A DNA stretch of 64,000 bases from a bacterium (GTDB taxonomy: Bacteria > Planctomycetota > Planctomycetia > Kolteriales > Kolteriaceae). The notes beneath the pieces are model-generated. The model was given only the letters and a program-made list of their open reading frames with translations, ran no database searches and was not told where the DNA came from. Location: assembly GCA_019753235.1 (NCBI GenBank), contig JAIELF010000041.1, positions 1-64,000 on the forward strand. Reading direction: 5' to 3'. The translations under genes were made by a program, and so were the position numbers. Below, one piece after another: positions 1 to 8,142 of the stretch; positions within the stretch are counted from its first letter, which is position 1; every line of letters starts with the position of its first letter.

Positions 1-19
1 CGACTTTCGCACATTTATG
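1..19 (+). repeat. Left terminal inverted repeat of the deleted IS
   Basis: CGACTTTCGCACATTTATG is an exact reverse complement of bases 602-620. The match stops at base 20. It is the outer end of the element and falls exactly at the window edge, so a few more repeat bases further left cannot be excluded. Confidence 0.9.
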
Positions 20-46
20 GAGGTTAAATTGGGATCGCGCAAAAGC

Positions 47-99
47 GAGCCTCCTGCTATGGACGGGGTTACAACATCTCGTCCCGAGCAAGGAGGCTC
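47..99 (+). promoter_or_regulatory. Hairpin sequestering the transposase Shine-Dalgarno
   Basis: Bases 47-58 pair with 87-99 (12 bp with one bulged A at 91), and the inner bases 61-65 (GGACG) pair with 80-84 (CGTCC). The 3' arm contains AAGGAGG (90-96), the ribosome binding site 6 bases before the ATG at 103. Transcripts that read into the element from outside would fold this arm shut. This is a known way for insertion sequences to limit transposase made from external promoters; its action here is inferred. Confidence 0.7.
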
Positions 100-102
100 A
101 CG

Positions 103-606
103 ATGGATCTTGTACCAGGATTCTTCTCCCTTGTGCAACCCCTGAGTAGATGGATGTACGCACCGACCTTTCGGAACCTGAGTGTGCTTATCGTCGGCTG
201 GATCTTTGCGGTTCACCGGACCGTGACGGGTTTGTTGCGAGCGGCGATGGTCGATCGACATCATGCGTCGTTCCATCGTCTCTTTGCCAGTGCCGCGTGG
301 TCGCTCGATCATCTCGGCTTCGAAGAGCCGCAAGGTTGGAGCCCCTGGGCCGTTCGTCGAACCGCCCCCATGGCCATGCTGATTTATGGATGGATCGTGG
401 TGTGGTTTGTGCAAGACGGGCATCGTTATTGGAAGCCACGACCTCAAAGCTGGCATCCGGATAAACCCCACGCCTCGCTTCGTGACATGCTGGCGACGCT
501 ACGGTTCCAGACCATCAAACGCTACGCTTTCAGAGCAGGCATCCGCGGAACGAAAAACCGGAAACTCATGAAAACAGTGGAAAACATCATCCAACTGGCT
601 GCATAA
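103..606 (+). pseudogene. Transposase with in-frame internal deletion (N-terminus fused to C-terminus)
   Basis: The 167-residue frame starts with a typical DDE transposase N-terminal region (about residues 1-80, with VHRTVTGLL and FHRLFASAAWSLDHLG). It then jumps near residues 85-95 to a C-terminal region (IYGWIVVWF, KPHASLRDMLATLRFQ). The central RNase H-like core with the acidic catalytic residues is absent, so it cannot catalyse transposition. The deletion preserved the frame and the stop codon TAA lies inside the right terminal repeat. It has a strong Shine-Dalgarno, so a stable small protein could be made. Whether that product still binds the ends as a repressor is speculation. Confidence 0.8.
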
Positions 607-620
607 ATGTGCGAAAGTCG
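602..620 (+). repeat. Right terminal inverted repeat of the deleted IS
   Basis: CATAAATGTGCGAAAGTCG is the exact reverse complement of bases 1-19. It overlaps the last codons and stop codon (604-606) of the transposase remnant. Confidence 0.9.
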
Positions 621-807
621 ATCTAAAAAGTCTTGGCATGCCTCTTCGTGGCGCCGTCTCCGCTATCGGATTGCGTGGCGAAACGTCCTCTGATGCTCTG
701 CCCTTTGTCCGCACGAACTCTCGAAGAGCCCTTTCTGCTCAGGCTCAGCGATCGACAAAAGCAACCCGGCAATACCTGTTGAAATCCCTTATGGACCTGG
801 TTAGCTT

Positions 808-2466
808 ATGTTGTGCCGAGACTCGTGGGAACGACGAGGTGAGATCGCGTGGACAATGGATCATGTTTCGCCATATGATGCGCGTTATCGTCGCTCCTCG
901 AACAAGAGTTCTCCGCATTCGCATTTCGTGAGACGGCATTCTACTCGGATTTGGAGCAAAGGGGTTTTTTTGGGGGCTTTCGAATCCACTCGCCCGTATC
1001 CTCGGCAACCATGGACCGTTCGAAGTATCATTGCCGTCGGCTGCCTCCTGTCGGCTTTTCTGGCCAACTTTTTCGTTCTCGGCTTTAAGCCCATGTCGAT
1101 ACAGAATATCGATGAAACCGCCTGGATTTATGGAAGTTATTACTACTACCTTGCCTTTCAAAAGAAGGATCTCTTCTCCGACGATTGGCAGGTACGTGAT
1201 GCGATTGATCATCCGCCCGTCGGAAAATTCTTTGTGGGAGCGGCATTATCGCTCGTCGGCTATGAAGTTCCGTCGGTCGATTTCAAACACCGCTGGTACG
1301 AAAGAACTGACCTGAACGAGCATGAGGTACTTGTCGAAGAAGCGAAACAATTGCCGCCATTGGTTCTTCCTGCCGGCCGACTCATGAGCACGCTCTGCTT
1401 CGCCTTGAGTGGATTGATTGCCGCCTCCTTATCCCACCGTGTCTTTGGATCTCCTTGGGCAGGTGTCTGTTCGCTGGCAGTGATGCTATTAAGCCCACTC
1501 ATTCGCGAGCTATCTGTCAACGTGATGGCGGAGGGTCCTTTTTATTTGCTGTTGTCGCTGACAGTGTGGCTATCCGTTTCGGTGGTGGAACGATGGAGGC
1601 AGAACCGTCCCGTCTTGTCCGCATTAGTTCTTCTCGGAGTCGTTGCTGGACTCCTCACCGACACGAAAATCAATGGGTTTACCAGCGTTCCTCTATCAGC
1701 GGCTTCACTCGTCCTCGGAGCCATGTTGCTCACACCGACCGCAGAAACATTCCTGAAACGCTCCCTGGTAGCAACGATGATCGTTGCCATCATCTCGACC
1801 ACGACGATTATCTACGCCAATCCCTCACTCTGGCGAGAGCCGATAGCCTACTTGAATAATGTTTGGAATTATCGATTGCTTAATCTCGAAGGCCAACTCA
1901 TTTTCGTCTACTGGGAGGCGTTTCCAACGCTCGGCATCAAAATCTCCGCCGTTCTTGCTGCCGTTTTTAGGGAGCATGATCCGTTTTTTCCCATTTGCGT
2001 ATTGCCTTTGGGTCTATTCGTCGGCCTGCTGCTCCTTGGATCGAAGGACTCGAATCGTACCGCAGGAATAGTACTTCTAATTCATACGATGGGATGGTTT
2101 GCGTCGAACTTTTTGACGTTTCAGATAAATGGCCCAAGGTACTTTCTCGCCACTTCGTTCTTTGTATTTGTCATCGCTGGAGGCGGCTTTCTTGAGATTC
2201 TGCTTGGGCTCAAGAGCATTGCCCCATCCATTCGACAGAAACTATTGCTCTCCGTTGTTTCGATTTGGCTGATGGCGGGGATTCCTTACTTCATTTACCA
2301 TAACAATACCCGCCGATATCTCGACTCTCACCCTGAGGCCGTGCGACAAGCAATCGAACGAAAAGAAAAACTGATCCATGATTCCAGCGATTCAAATGAC
2401 GAGACTTATGAGAGAACTATCCCCAGTTCGAACTCTCGTAATCCCGAGAACGCAACAGTTCCATGA
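808..2466 (+). CDS. Membrane glycosyltransferase, GT39/ArnT-like (PMT superfamily)
   Basis: Up to 552 residues with about ten hydrophobic segments. The first luminal loop carries the acidic pair typical of lipid-linked-sugar glycosyltransferases (NIDETAWIY), followed by IDHPPVGKFFVG, the second conserved motif. Such enzymes take a sugar from a polyprenyl-phosphate donor and add it to lipid or protein on the outer face of the cytoplasmic membrane; the acceptor is unknown. The start is uncertain. ATG 808 has no ribosome binding site, ATG 856 follows GAGGTGAG, and the first membrane helix begins only about 70 residues in. It stands alone between the deleted IS and the IS66 remnant. A second member of the same superfamily lies at 36669-38261. 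Confidence 0.8.
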   Translation: MLCRDSWERRGEIAWTMDHVSPYDARYRRSSNKSSPHSHFVRRHSTRIWSKGVFLGAFESTRPYPRQPWTVRSIIAVGCLLSAFLANFFVLGFKPMSIQNIDETAWIYGSYYYYLAFQKKDLFSDDWQVRDAIDHPPVGKFFVGAALSLVGYEVPSVDFKHRWYERTDLNEHEVLVEEAKQLPPLVLPAGRLMSTLCFALSGLIAASLSHRVFGSPWAGVCSLAVMLLSPLIRELSVNVMAEGPFYLLLSLTVWLSVSVVERWRQNRPVLSALVLLGVVAGLLTDTKINGFTSVPLSAASLVLGAMLLTPTAETFLKRSLVATMIVAIISTTTIIYANPSLWREPIAYLNNVWNYRLLNLEGQLIFVYWEAFPTLGIKISAVLAAVFREHDPFFPICVLPLGLFVGLLLLGSKDSNRTAGIVLLIHTMGWFASNFLTFQINGPRYFLATSFFVFVIAGGGFLEILLGLKSIAPSIRQKLLLSVVSIWLMAGIPYFIYHNNTRRYLDSHPEAVRQAIERKEKLIHDSSDSNDETYERTIPSSNSRNPENATVP

Positions 2467-2574
2467 GGAATGATTATGACTCTTCCGTGATAATCGTGTT
2501 AGCGACGGTCGAGTCGGGCGGCCGGCGGGCAGGCCGATAGGACGGCGCGGCCGTCAGACTGGGGCGACAACCGC

Positions 2575-2958
2575 TTGCGGCTTGTCCGCGGGCGGCAAGC
2601 GTGTGGTCAGTCTGCGATCGGCTATGCGCTCAATCAGTGGGCGGCGCTGAACGTCTACGTGACGCAAGGCTTCCTCGCCATCGACAACAACGTGAGCGAA
2701 CGCGCCCTCAAACGAGTCGCCATTGGCCGAAAGAATTGGCTCTTTGCCGGCCACGCCGCCGCCGCCAAACATCACGCGACCCTTTGGTCGCTGATCGCAT
2801 CCGCCGAGCGACATCAGGTGGATCCGCAGCGATACTTGACCAGCGTGATTGCTAAGATCAGCCAAACACCGGCTGTGGAACTCGACCAGTTCCTGCCGGA
2901 TGTGTGGAAGGCCGAGGACGCGGCGGACCCGATTAGATCTGCTGATCACGGAATGTGA
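2575..2958 (+). pseudogene. IS66-family transposase (TnpC) C-terminal fragment
   Basis: The frame carries the IS66 transposase end signature: YALNQWAALNVYV, then IDNNVSERALKRVAIGRKN, then WLFAGHAAAAKHHATLWSLI, and a closing LDQFLPDVW region. A full TnpC is about 500 residues and only the last 125 or so are present, opening on a TTG with no recognisable upstream part. The accessory genes tnpA and tnpB and the IS66 ends are absent. It is a dead remnant marking the left part of the accessory island, and its last bases overlap the end of the immunity gene on the other strand. Confidence 0.85.
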
Positions 2959-3287
2959 AGATCGTCTAGCTCAATTGTGAAGCGTTCGCCTTCTTGATGA
3001 ATCGTCAACTGCAACTCCAAGTCTGAACGTCCTTCCTCTTTCGACCACAACGGCGCTCGAACTGACCAAGTGGGGATTTCAAAGCTAGGAAGAAAAAACG
3101 CATCGAAGCCTACATAGCGGTCTTTCGGCGGAACAACAAAGGTCATGCCGTATTCGGCTATCACCTCTCGCAGATCTTCTGCGGAAAGACGTGTAACGCC
3201 ACAGGCAGCGACAACCTCATCGTACTTGCCGTGCGCTAGCTTAGTCACAAGGTCGAGAGCAACCGACTCCAATTTCTTAACTGACAT
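2946..3287 (-). CDS. Probable immunity protein paired with the adjacent toxin
   Basis: A soluble 113-residue protein without signal peptide. The sequence (DLVTKLAHGKYDEVVAACGV, GRSDLELQLTIH) resembles a widespread family of small cytoplasmic proteins found beside polymorphic toxins; I recall these as DUF7668, but that assignment is from memory. It begins 9 bases after the toxin stop codon, and its strong AGGAGG ribosome binding site overlaps that stop, so the two are co-translated. Toxin first and immunity second is the standard order. Its function as an antidote is inferred from position and size. Confidence 0.65.
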   Translation of the reverse strand: MSVKKLESVALDLVTKLAHGKYDEVVAACGVTRLSAEDLREVIAEYGMTFVVPPKDRYVGFDAFFLPSFEIPTWSVRAPLWSKEEGRSDLELQLTIHQEGERFTIELDDLHIP

Positions 3288-3296
3288 CGGCCCTCC

Positions 3297-4496
3297 TTAT
3301 CTGTTCCCGGGGATACGTGTTGGCGTATCGGCGCGCACTCCCAGGCCGTAGAAGTAATTATCAGCCTCGGCAATCGCTTGTCGAGCGTCCTCGGGCGAGA
3401 CGCCGGCTCGCCGCAAAGCCTTGTATCCGATTCGACGCTCAGCCGCGTACGTGCCGCCGCCTGACTGCCTCTGGACAAGCGTCGCTGAGTAGTGTGGGGT
3501 CCCGCGAACGTTAGAAGGGCCGGGCAATTGTATTCCCGGGGCCTCAAAGTAGTTATAGCCGGGCAGATCTCGCACCGCAGCGTCCTGAATCACATGATGG
3601 GCGTCCTTGAGTCCGGCATCCTGAAGGCTTCCAACAGACCGAGTGACTGCGGTTCGCGGCGCGGACACAGCGAACGCGTCGCTTTGATGTACGAGATCTG
3701 GTCCGAAACGAGCATAGACATCGACGACGCCACCGACGGCTTCGTCAACCAATCGGCCATACTTGGCGAGCTTGAAGGCATCGCCGACGATGGGAATGAC
3801 GCCGACGGCGGTCAGGCCGGCATTGCCCCATTCGCCACGTACCGCATACGTGACGGCATGGTAGCCATCCACCAAGCCGGTCGGGTCCGCCGTCCCCAAG
3901 GCGTCCAAAGAAGCGTCCATTCCAGTCGTGCCGTACCCTGATCCCGCTCGTTCGGGGCGATGGGCAAAGAGCTGGTTGTGCTCATCGATCATCTGCTGAA
4001 AGCGCTGCTGCTGTGCCGCTTCCGCACGTGCCTGATAGCGGAGCATCTCCTCGGCTCGCTGGCGCGGATCCTTCAATTCCTCGCCCGGCAAGCCTGTTTG
4101 ATCGGGGAAGAGGCTGTAATTGGTCGCCAAGCGATCGACCTCGGCAGGGTCGAGGTCATCAGGCGTCTGCGGGGTCATCGGATCAAGATCGGGGCGACGG
4201 CCGACGAAGGACGGATCCTGATCGACATCCCGACTCCCCGGGAAGTTCGGATCCGCATCGAGACTTCCCGAGGCCGATGCAGACCCGCTCGCCAGTGTTG
4301 AAGACGAACCGGCGCCGGCCAAGCTCATGCCCGCCAGAGGCACGCCAATAAGAGCCCCGGTCGTTAGGTTGGATGTGGTCGAAGTGGCCAGAGCTCTCCC
4401 CAAAGCTTGCGCGGTGGCAGATGCATCAGAACTGGCGGAGATGACATTGGCACTCACGATGATCGGATCCATCTTAAAGGCGATGCCGCCAGGCAA
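3297..4496 (-). CDS. Truncated polymorphic toxin: pre-toxin segment plus nuclease-like C-terminal domain
   Basis: The 399-residue frame has a low-complexity Ala/Ser/Gly-rich start (1-85), a charged coiled segment (about 135-190), and a hydrophobic pre-toxin motif near 205-250 (DPTGLVDGYHAVTYAVRG, VGVIPIVGDAFKLAKYG). The last 105 residues form a domain opening with DAHHVIQDAAV and containing GTPHYSATLVQRQ and ERRIGYKALRRAGV. The double histidine suggests an HNH/AHH-like nuclease toxin, but the fold is not certain. The only starts are TTG 4496 or ATG 4472, neither with a good ribosome binding site. The frame stays open upstream across the antisense of the integrase remnant. This suggests that a large N-terminal delivery part (RHS or filamentous type) was lost at the junction. 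It may therefore be an unexported toxin cassette. Confidence 0.6.
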   Translation of the reverse strand: MPGGIAFKMDPIIVSANVISASSDASATAQALGRALATSTTSNLTTGALIGVPLAGMSLAGAGSSSTLASGSASASGSLDADPNFPGSRDVDQDPSFVGRRPDLDPMTPQTPDDLDPAEVDRLATNYSLFPDQTGLPGEELKDPRQRAEEMLRYQARAEAAQQQRFQQMIDEHNQLFAHRPERAGSGYGTTGMDASLDALGTADPTGLVDGYHAVTYAVRGEWGNAGLTAVGVIPIVGDAFKLAKYGRLVDEAVGGVVDVYARFGPDLVHQSDAFAVSAPRTAVTRSVGSLQDAGLKDAHHVIQDAAVRDLPGYNYFEAPGIQLPGPSNVRGTPHYSATLVQRQSGGGTYAAERRIGYKALRRAGVSPEDARQAIAEADNYFYGLGVRADTPTRIPGNR

Positions 4497-4507
4497 AGCG
4501 AAGCTGG

Positions 4508-4888
4508 ATGTGCTCCCCAGTCCAGCACTCGAACCGCCGGCGATACGTCCCGCCGGAGCTTGACGAGCTTTTGCGGCAATGCTTCCCGGATGGCTTCCCC
4601 GAGGGGCGGCTTGTACCTGCCCGAGACGTTCCGATGAACCCGAGCCAAATTTCGGAAGTCTTCGGGACGATCGTCCGCCGATCGGCGGTAAGGGTTTCGA
4701 GCAATGTCGGCTTTGTGGCCTTGCACGATCTGCGAAGTAATTTTGGAAGCCGATGGGCCGGGCGAGTCCCCGCCCAAGTCTTGCAACGCTTGTTGCGTCA
4801 CAGTCACATCAAGACGACATTGGATTTCTACGCGGACACCGAACGGGCCGCGTTGAAGGCTATTTCGAGCAACAGCGGGGCGTGTTAG
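4508..4888 (+). pseudogene. Tyrosine recombinase (integrase) C-terminal fragment
   Basis: The last part reads VALHDLRSNFGSRWA, then QVLQRLLRHSHIKTTLDFYA. These are the conserved H-x-x-R box, the second histidine and the tyrosine nucleophile of phage-type integrases. The upstream part (PPELDELLRQCFP, PSQISEVFGTIV) fits the preceding stretch of the catalytic domain, but the N-terminal DNA-binding half is absent. It sits 67 bases from the 3' end of tRNA-Phe, a classical integration target, so it is likely the remnant of the enzyme that inserted the island. Confidence 0.8.
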
Positions 4889-4955
4889 TGTAACCTTTCA
4901 CGTAACCAAGCGGTTCTTAACCGTGCCGCACTTTTCGTAAGTCGTTACGCTGGAA

Positions 4956-5028
4956 TGGGCAGAGCCGGGGTTGAACCGGCGACACCAGGATTTTCAGTCC
5001 TGTGCTCTACCAACTGAGCTATCTGCCC
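4956..5028 (-). tRNA. tRNA-Phe (anticodon GAA)
   Basis: A 73-base cloverleaf on the minus strand. The 7-bp acceptor stem pairs GGGCAGA with TCTGCCC, the D-arm is AGCTCAGTTGGTAGAGC, the anticodon loop CTGAAAA reads GAA, and the T-arm is CCGGTTCAACCCCGG. The discriminator base is A. CCA is not encoded. Its 3' end faces the integrase remnant. I found no second copy of the tRNA 3' end in the window that would mark the far island boundary. Confidence 0.95.
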
Positions 5029-5349
5029 TTGGAAAGTCTGCTTTACAGCGGCAAGCCCTTTAAGGAAAAGGGATTGGGCAATGTGAAGCAGTCTCAATGA
5101 AAGCGACTGCCAGCAGCAGAACGCTCGTCATTTGGACAATCTTAGGAGAGCAGCGGTTCATGGCCAGCGATGGAACGAGCGATTGGGAAGATCGGCAAGA
5201 GAGGGACCCACATCTGGTCGAAAAGTGAATCTTGCGGAAGATTGACTGAATTGAATTGTTTCGGCGGTCGATGCCCACTACCATGCGAAAAGTCCGGTTG
5301 TATCGGTTTGATCGATTCTGACACGAGTCAGAAGACGAGGAGATTGGCG
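5029..5349. other. Intergenic, 321 bases upstream of the YHS gene
   Basis: It lies between the 5' end of tRNA-Phe (leftward) and the YHS gene (rightward), so it must hold promoters for both. A frame open from 5170 runs into the YHS gene, but its first 60 codons look non-coding (no homology pattern, no ribosome binding site). No repeat or RNA structure stood out. Confidence 0.5.
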
Positions 5350-5922
5350 ATGCGTTCGATGATGCTCGTGATGGGTTTGGCAGTCGTGGTGTCCGGTTTG
5401 GCATTCGCTGCTGAGGAAACGAAATCGTATGGTCTGTGCCCGGTTTCGGGTGGGCCGGCCAAGGAAGATGTATCGACCGATTTTAAAGGGAAGAAGCTGT
5501 ACTTCTGCTGCGACGGGTGTCCCGATGCGGTTAAGAGCGATCCCGCGAAGTTTGCGGCCAAGATCAATCATCAGCTTGCGGTGACCAAGCAGATTGCTCA
5601 AGTCGGTTGCCCTTTCAGCGGTGGCACGGTGAACGACAAGACGGTTGTCGATTTCGCGGGGGCGAAGGTCGGTTTCTGCTGTGAGAAGTGCCAGGCGAAG
5701 TTTGAGAAGTCAAGCGATTCTGAAAAGCTCGAGACTGTTTTCGCGAAACTCGCCAAGGGTTTCACGATGCAGGATAAGTGCCCGGTGAGTGGCAAGCCCA
5801 TCAGTGCTTCTCACAAGACCGAACATGATGGGAAGATGGTTTACTTCTGCTGCGGCGGTTGCCCGGATGCCTTCAAGGCTGATCCCGCAAAGTTCGCCGC
5901 CAAGCTTCCGAAGAGCGAATAG
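5350..5922 (+). CDS. Secreted protein with three YHS-type metal-binding repeats
   Basis: 190 residues from ATG 5350, which follows GAGGAG at a good distance. A signal peptide (MRSMMLVMGLAVVVSGLAFA) is followed by three cysteine-rich YHS-like modules. Modules 1 and 3 have the form CPVSG, about 20 residues, YFCC-x-GCP, then DPAKFAAK. Module 2 is divergent (CPFSGG, GFCCEKCQ) and lacks the DPAKFAAK tail. YHS modules occur in copper and other soft-metal handling proteins. The many cysteines fit periplasmic metal binding, but the metal is not shown. The gene is alone and is followed by a strong terminator. Confidence 0.8.
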   Translation: MRSMMLVMGLAVVVSGLAFAAEETKSYGLCPVSGGPAKEDVSTDFKGKKLYFCCDGCPDAVKSDPAKFAAKINHQLAVTKQIAQVGCPFSGGTVNDKTVVDFAGAKVGFCCEKCQAKFEKSSDSEKLETVFAKLAKGFTMQDKCPVSGKPISASHKTEHDGKMVYFCCGGCPDAFKADPAKFAAKLPKSE

Positions 5923-5956
5923 CTTCTCCTGTTTGTAGCTCGGGTCAAGCGAGGAT

Positions 5957-5988
5957 GGGCTCGGTCGAAAGGCCGGGCCCCTTCTTTT
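5957..5988 (+). terminator. Rho-independent terminator of the YHS gene
   Basis: GGGCTCGGTC-GAAA-GGCCGGGCCC forms a 10-bp stem with two G-U pairs and a GAAA tetraloop, followed by CTTCTTTT. It starts 35 bases after the stop codon. Confidence 0.8.
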
Positions 5989-6074
5989 GGGGGGCTAAGT
6001 TCCTGACCTGCCGACCACCGCACATCCGCTTGGTTCTTGACCGGAGGTGCTGGCGCTTTTAGGTTGAACCATGT

Positions 6075-6147
6075 GCGGGTGTAGCTCAGTGGCTAGAGCG
6101 TCGGCTTCCCATGCCGAATGTCGAGGGTTCGAATCCCTTCACCCGCT
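6075..6147 (+). tRNA. tRNA-Gly (anticodon CCC)
   Basis: A 73-base cloverleaf. The acceptor stem pairs GCGGGTG with CACCCGC, the anticodon arm TCGGC-TTCCCAT-GCCGA reads CCC, and the T-arm is GAGGGTTCGAATCCCTT. The discriminator is T and CCA is not encoded. It is a single gene between the YHS terminator and the convergent sulfatase. Confidence 0.95.
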
Positions 6148-6249
6148 TTCCAATTCCTCCCCACGATTTCATGACAGGCCCATCAATCGGTAGCAACATC
6201 CGATTGAACTTCCGTGACGATTCATCTCTTGGTTGATTCGACAGAACAT

Positions 6250-8142
6250 TTACTTCCCTGATGCAGGACTCGCCGTTGCCATTGGCCGCAAGACGACCCG
6301 CCGAAGGTCCATCACCGCGGGGCCTGGTTTGGTTTTCGGCTTGATGGCGAGCGTCTGCGGGCCGGTGGTGAGATTCACTTGCCCGATGGTTTGCTGAATC
6401 ATGTTTTGAAAGTGCCCCGTTTCCACCACCGTCCAATCAAGCGATTGTCCTGCCACTTCCAGTTGAACGACCGCACCGCCGCTTCCTCGACCGCATCCGA
6501 CTTGAACCTCGACTTCATAACGACCAGCTTGGTCGACGGTGAAATCCCAGTCTGCCCAGTCGTTGGGACTCGTCCAGTATCCGAGCACGTTCTTGTTTGG
6601 CTCTTTCTCGTATCGCATGTTCTTCGAATGCAGCCGAGCTTGGGCGGCAAAGAGGCGAACATCTCCTCGGCTCGGCGTGAGAGCTGCCTTCTTTCCGTCA
6701 AGCACCTGATTGAGTTGCTTTCGCCAGTTTTTCCATTGGTCGGCTGTTTGACGAGCGGTCGCGTCGGACACGAGACGAGATGAATCAAGATCAAGATAGA
6801 TTGATCGGTGCAAAAGAACATCATACTCAGGGTGAGGTGTTGGCATCTGAGCGCCGATACTCTTCTGCCAGGCGTGCAGTTCATCCCTCAAGGCGCTCAC
6901 ACGCTCGGGATGTTTTGAGGCGAGGTTATTCTGTTCGGATGGATCAACGCTGAGGTCAAAGAGTTCGATCGATTCATCTTCCATCTGCTCGATGAGCTTC
7001 CAATGTTCCCGGCGAATCGCTGCGGCGGGTCGGCTTCCTTGATTCGTGTAGTGCGGGAAGTGCCAGTGAAGAGAACGATCGTCCGCCGGCGGGGGTTGGC
7101 TCAGCGGGATCTCTTTTCCGTCGAGCGGGCCGATGACTCTTGCTGGATCGAGATGAGCCGCCTTCAAGATCGTTGGCATTAGGTCCATCAGTGTCATTGG
7201 TATGTCATCGATTGAGCCTGCTGGAATCACGCCTGGCCATCTCATCAAAAGCGGAACACGGATTCCTCCTTCGAAGAGGTATCCCTTCCCGGCCCGATAA
7301 GGGGCGTTCGTCGTCGCCGGCGTGCCGGGAGATTCCAAGACGTGGAGCCCGCCGTTATCGCTGGTGAAGATGACGAGCGTTCGAGAAGTTAGACGGAGCC
7401 GATCAAGGTTGCTCAGTAGTCGGCCGACCGACTCGTCGAGGGACTCGATCATCGCCCCGTATGTGGGATGAAAACGATCGGAGTATTTGGCGATTTTCTC
7501 AGGCAAGGCGACCAATGGAATATGGGGCGAGTGGTGCGCGAGGTAGCAAAAGAACGCCGTATCGCGATGCTGTTCGATGAACTGATTGGCAGCATCGGTG
7601 ATGGCGTGCTCATTCTTGCTCCCTGCCGACGATGCAGGATTGGCATTTTCAGGGAAGAGTTTGGCGACGTCAAAACCTTGCTTTGCCGGGCCAAAGTCAT
7701 CATTTCCAAGATGCCATTTTCCAAACATTGCCGTGGCATAGCCGGCGTCGCGCAAAAGCTCTGCCAAGGTGATCTCTTCAAGAGGCAGTTGTCCTTCGAT
7801 GATCGGTTGGCGAAGCTTCTGGGCCAATGTGTCGAGCCTTCCAGGCAGATAGTTTGTCAGGTGAAGTCGGGCTGGATGTTTCCCCGTCATGATGGCGGCG
7901 CGCGATGCCGAGCAGATCGGCTGGGCAGCGTAGGCGGTATTGAATCGCCTTCCATCTCGAGCAAATCTGTCGAGATGAGGCGAGAAGTGAGTGTCGCCGC
8001 CGTAACAACCTAGATCGTTGATGCCCAGATCGTCGGCGACAATCAAGATGATGTTGGGTAGGTCGGCACCCTTGGTCTGTTGGGGAGCAGCAATCAAGCC
8101 AGCAGTAAGGATGAAGAGAATCCAAGGAATTCGATGGATCAT
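6250..8142 (-). CDS. Exported sulfatase (arylsulfatase family) with C-terminal carbohydrate-binding-like domain
   Basis: 630 residues with a signal peptide (residues 1-25). The metal site DD lies at 37-38 and the sulfatase signature CSASRAAIMTG begins at Cys77, the residue matured to formylglycine by an FGE/anaerobic maturase. The alkaline-phosphatase-like fold extends to about residue 450 (LVIFTSDNGG, LFDLSVDPSEQNNL). The final 130 residues (TSPNDWADWDFTVDQAGRYE, VEVQVGCGRGSGG) form a beta-rich module like those that bind sugars. It probably hydrolyses sulfate esters of polysaccharides in the periplasm; the substrate is unknown. Its start overlaps the stop of the upstream transporter by 4 bases (ATGA), so the two are translationally coupled. 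Confidence 0.9.
   Translation of the reverse strand: MIHRIPWILFILTAGLIAAPQQTKGADLPNIILIVADDLGINDLGCYGGDTHFSPHLDRFARDGRRFNTAYAAQPICSASRAAIMTGKHPARLHLTNYLPGRLDTLAQKLRQPIIEGQLPLEEITLAELLRDAGYATAMFGKWHLGNDDFGPAKQGFDVAKLFPENANPASSAGSKNEHAITDAANQFIEQHRDTAFFCYLAHHSPHIPLVALPEKIAKYSDRFHPTYGAMIESLDESVGRLLSNLDRLRLTSRTLVIFTSDNGGLHVLESPGTPATTNAPYRAGKGYLFEGGIRVPLLMRWPGVIPAGSIDDIPMTLMDLMPTILKAAHLDPARVIGPLDGKEIPLSQPPPADDRSLHWHFPHYTNQGSRPAAAIRREHWKLIEQMEDESIELFDLSVDPSEQNNLASKHPERVSALRDELHAWQKSIGAQMPTPHPEYDVLLHRSIYLDLDSSRLVSDATARQTADQWKNWRKQLNQVLDGKKAALTPSRGDVRLFAAQARLHSKNMRYEKEPNKNVLGYWTSPNDWADWDFTVDQAGRYEVEVQVGCGRGSGGAVVQLEVAGQSLDWTVVETGHFQNMIQQTIGQVNLTTGPQTLAIKPKTKPGPAVMDLRRVVLRPMATASPASGK

Larger units (their letters stand above)
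1..620 (+). mobile_element. Internally deleted insertion sequence (MITE-like) with intact ends
   Basis: The first 19 bases and bases 602-620 are perfect inverted repeats of each other, so both ends of an insertion sequence are present. Between them lies one short reading frame that joins the beginning and the end of a DDE-type transposase (IS701/IS4-like by appearance) and lacks the catalytic middle. At about 620 bp it is far shorter than a normal 1.2-1.5 kb element of this type. It can therefore move only if a full-length relative supplies transposase. The left flank lies outside the window, so a target-site duplication cannot be checked; the right flank begins atctaaaaag. Confidence 0.85.

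Noticed and set aside
3492..3941. Open frame on the plus strand opposite the toxin gene
   Set aside because: It is the antisense of a strand with recognisable pre-toxin and nuclease-like motifs, and it has no ribosome binding site or family pattern.
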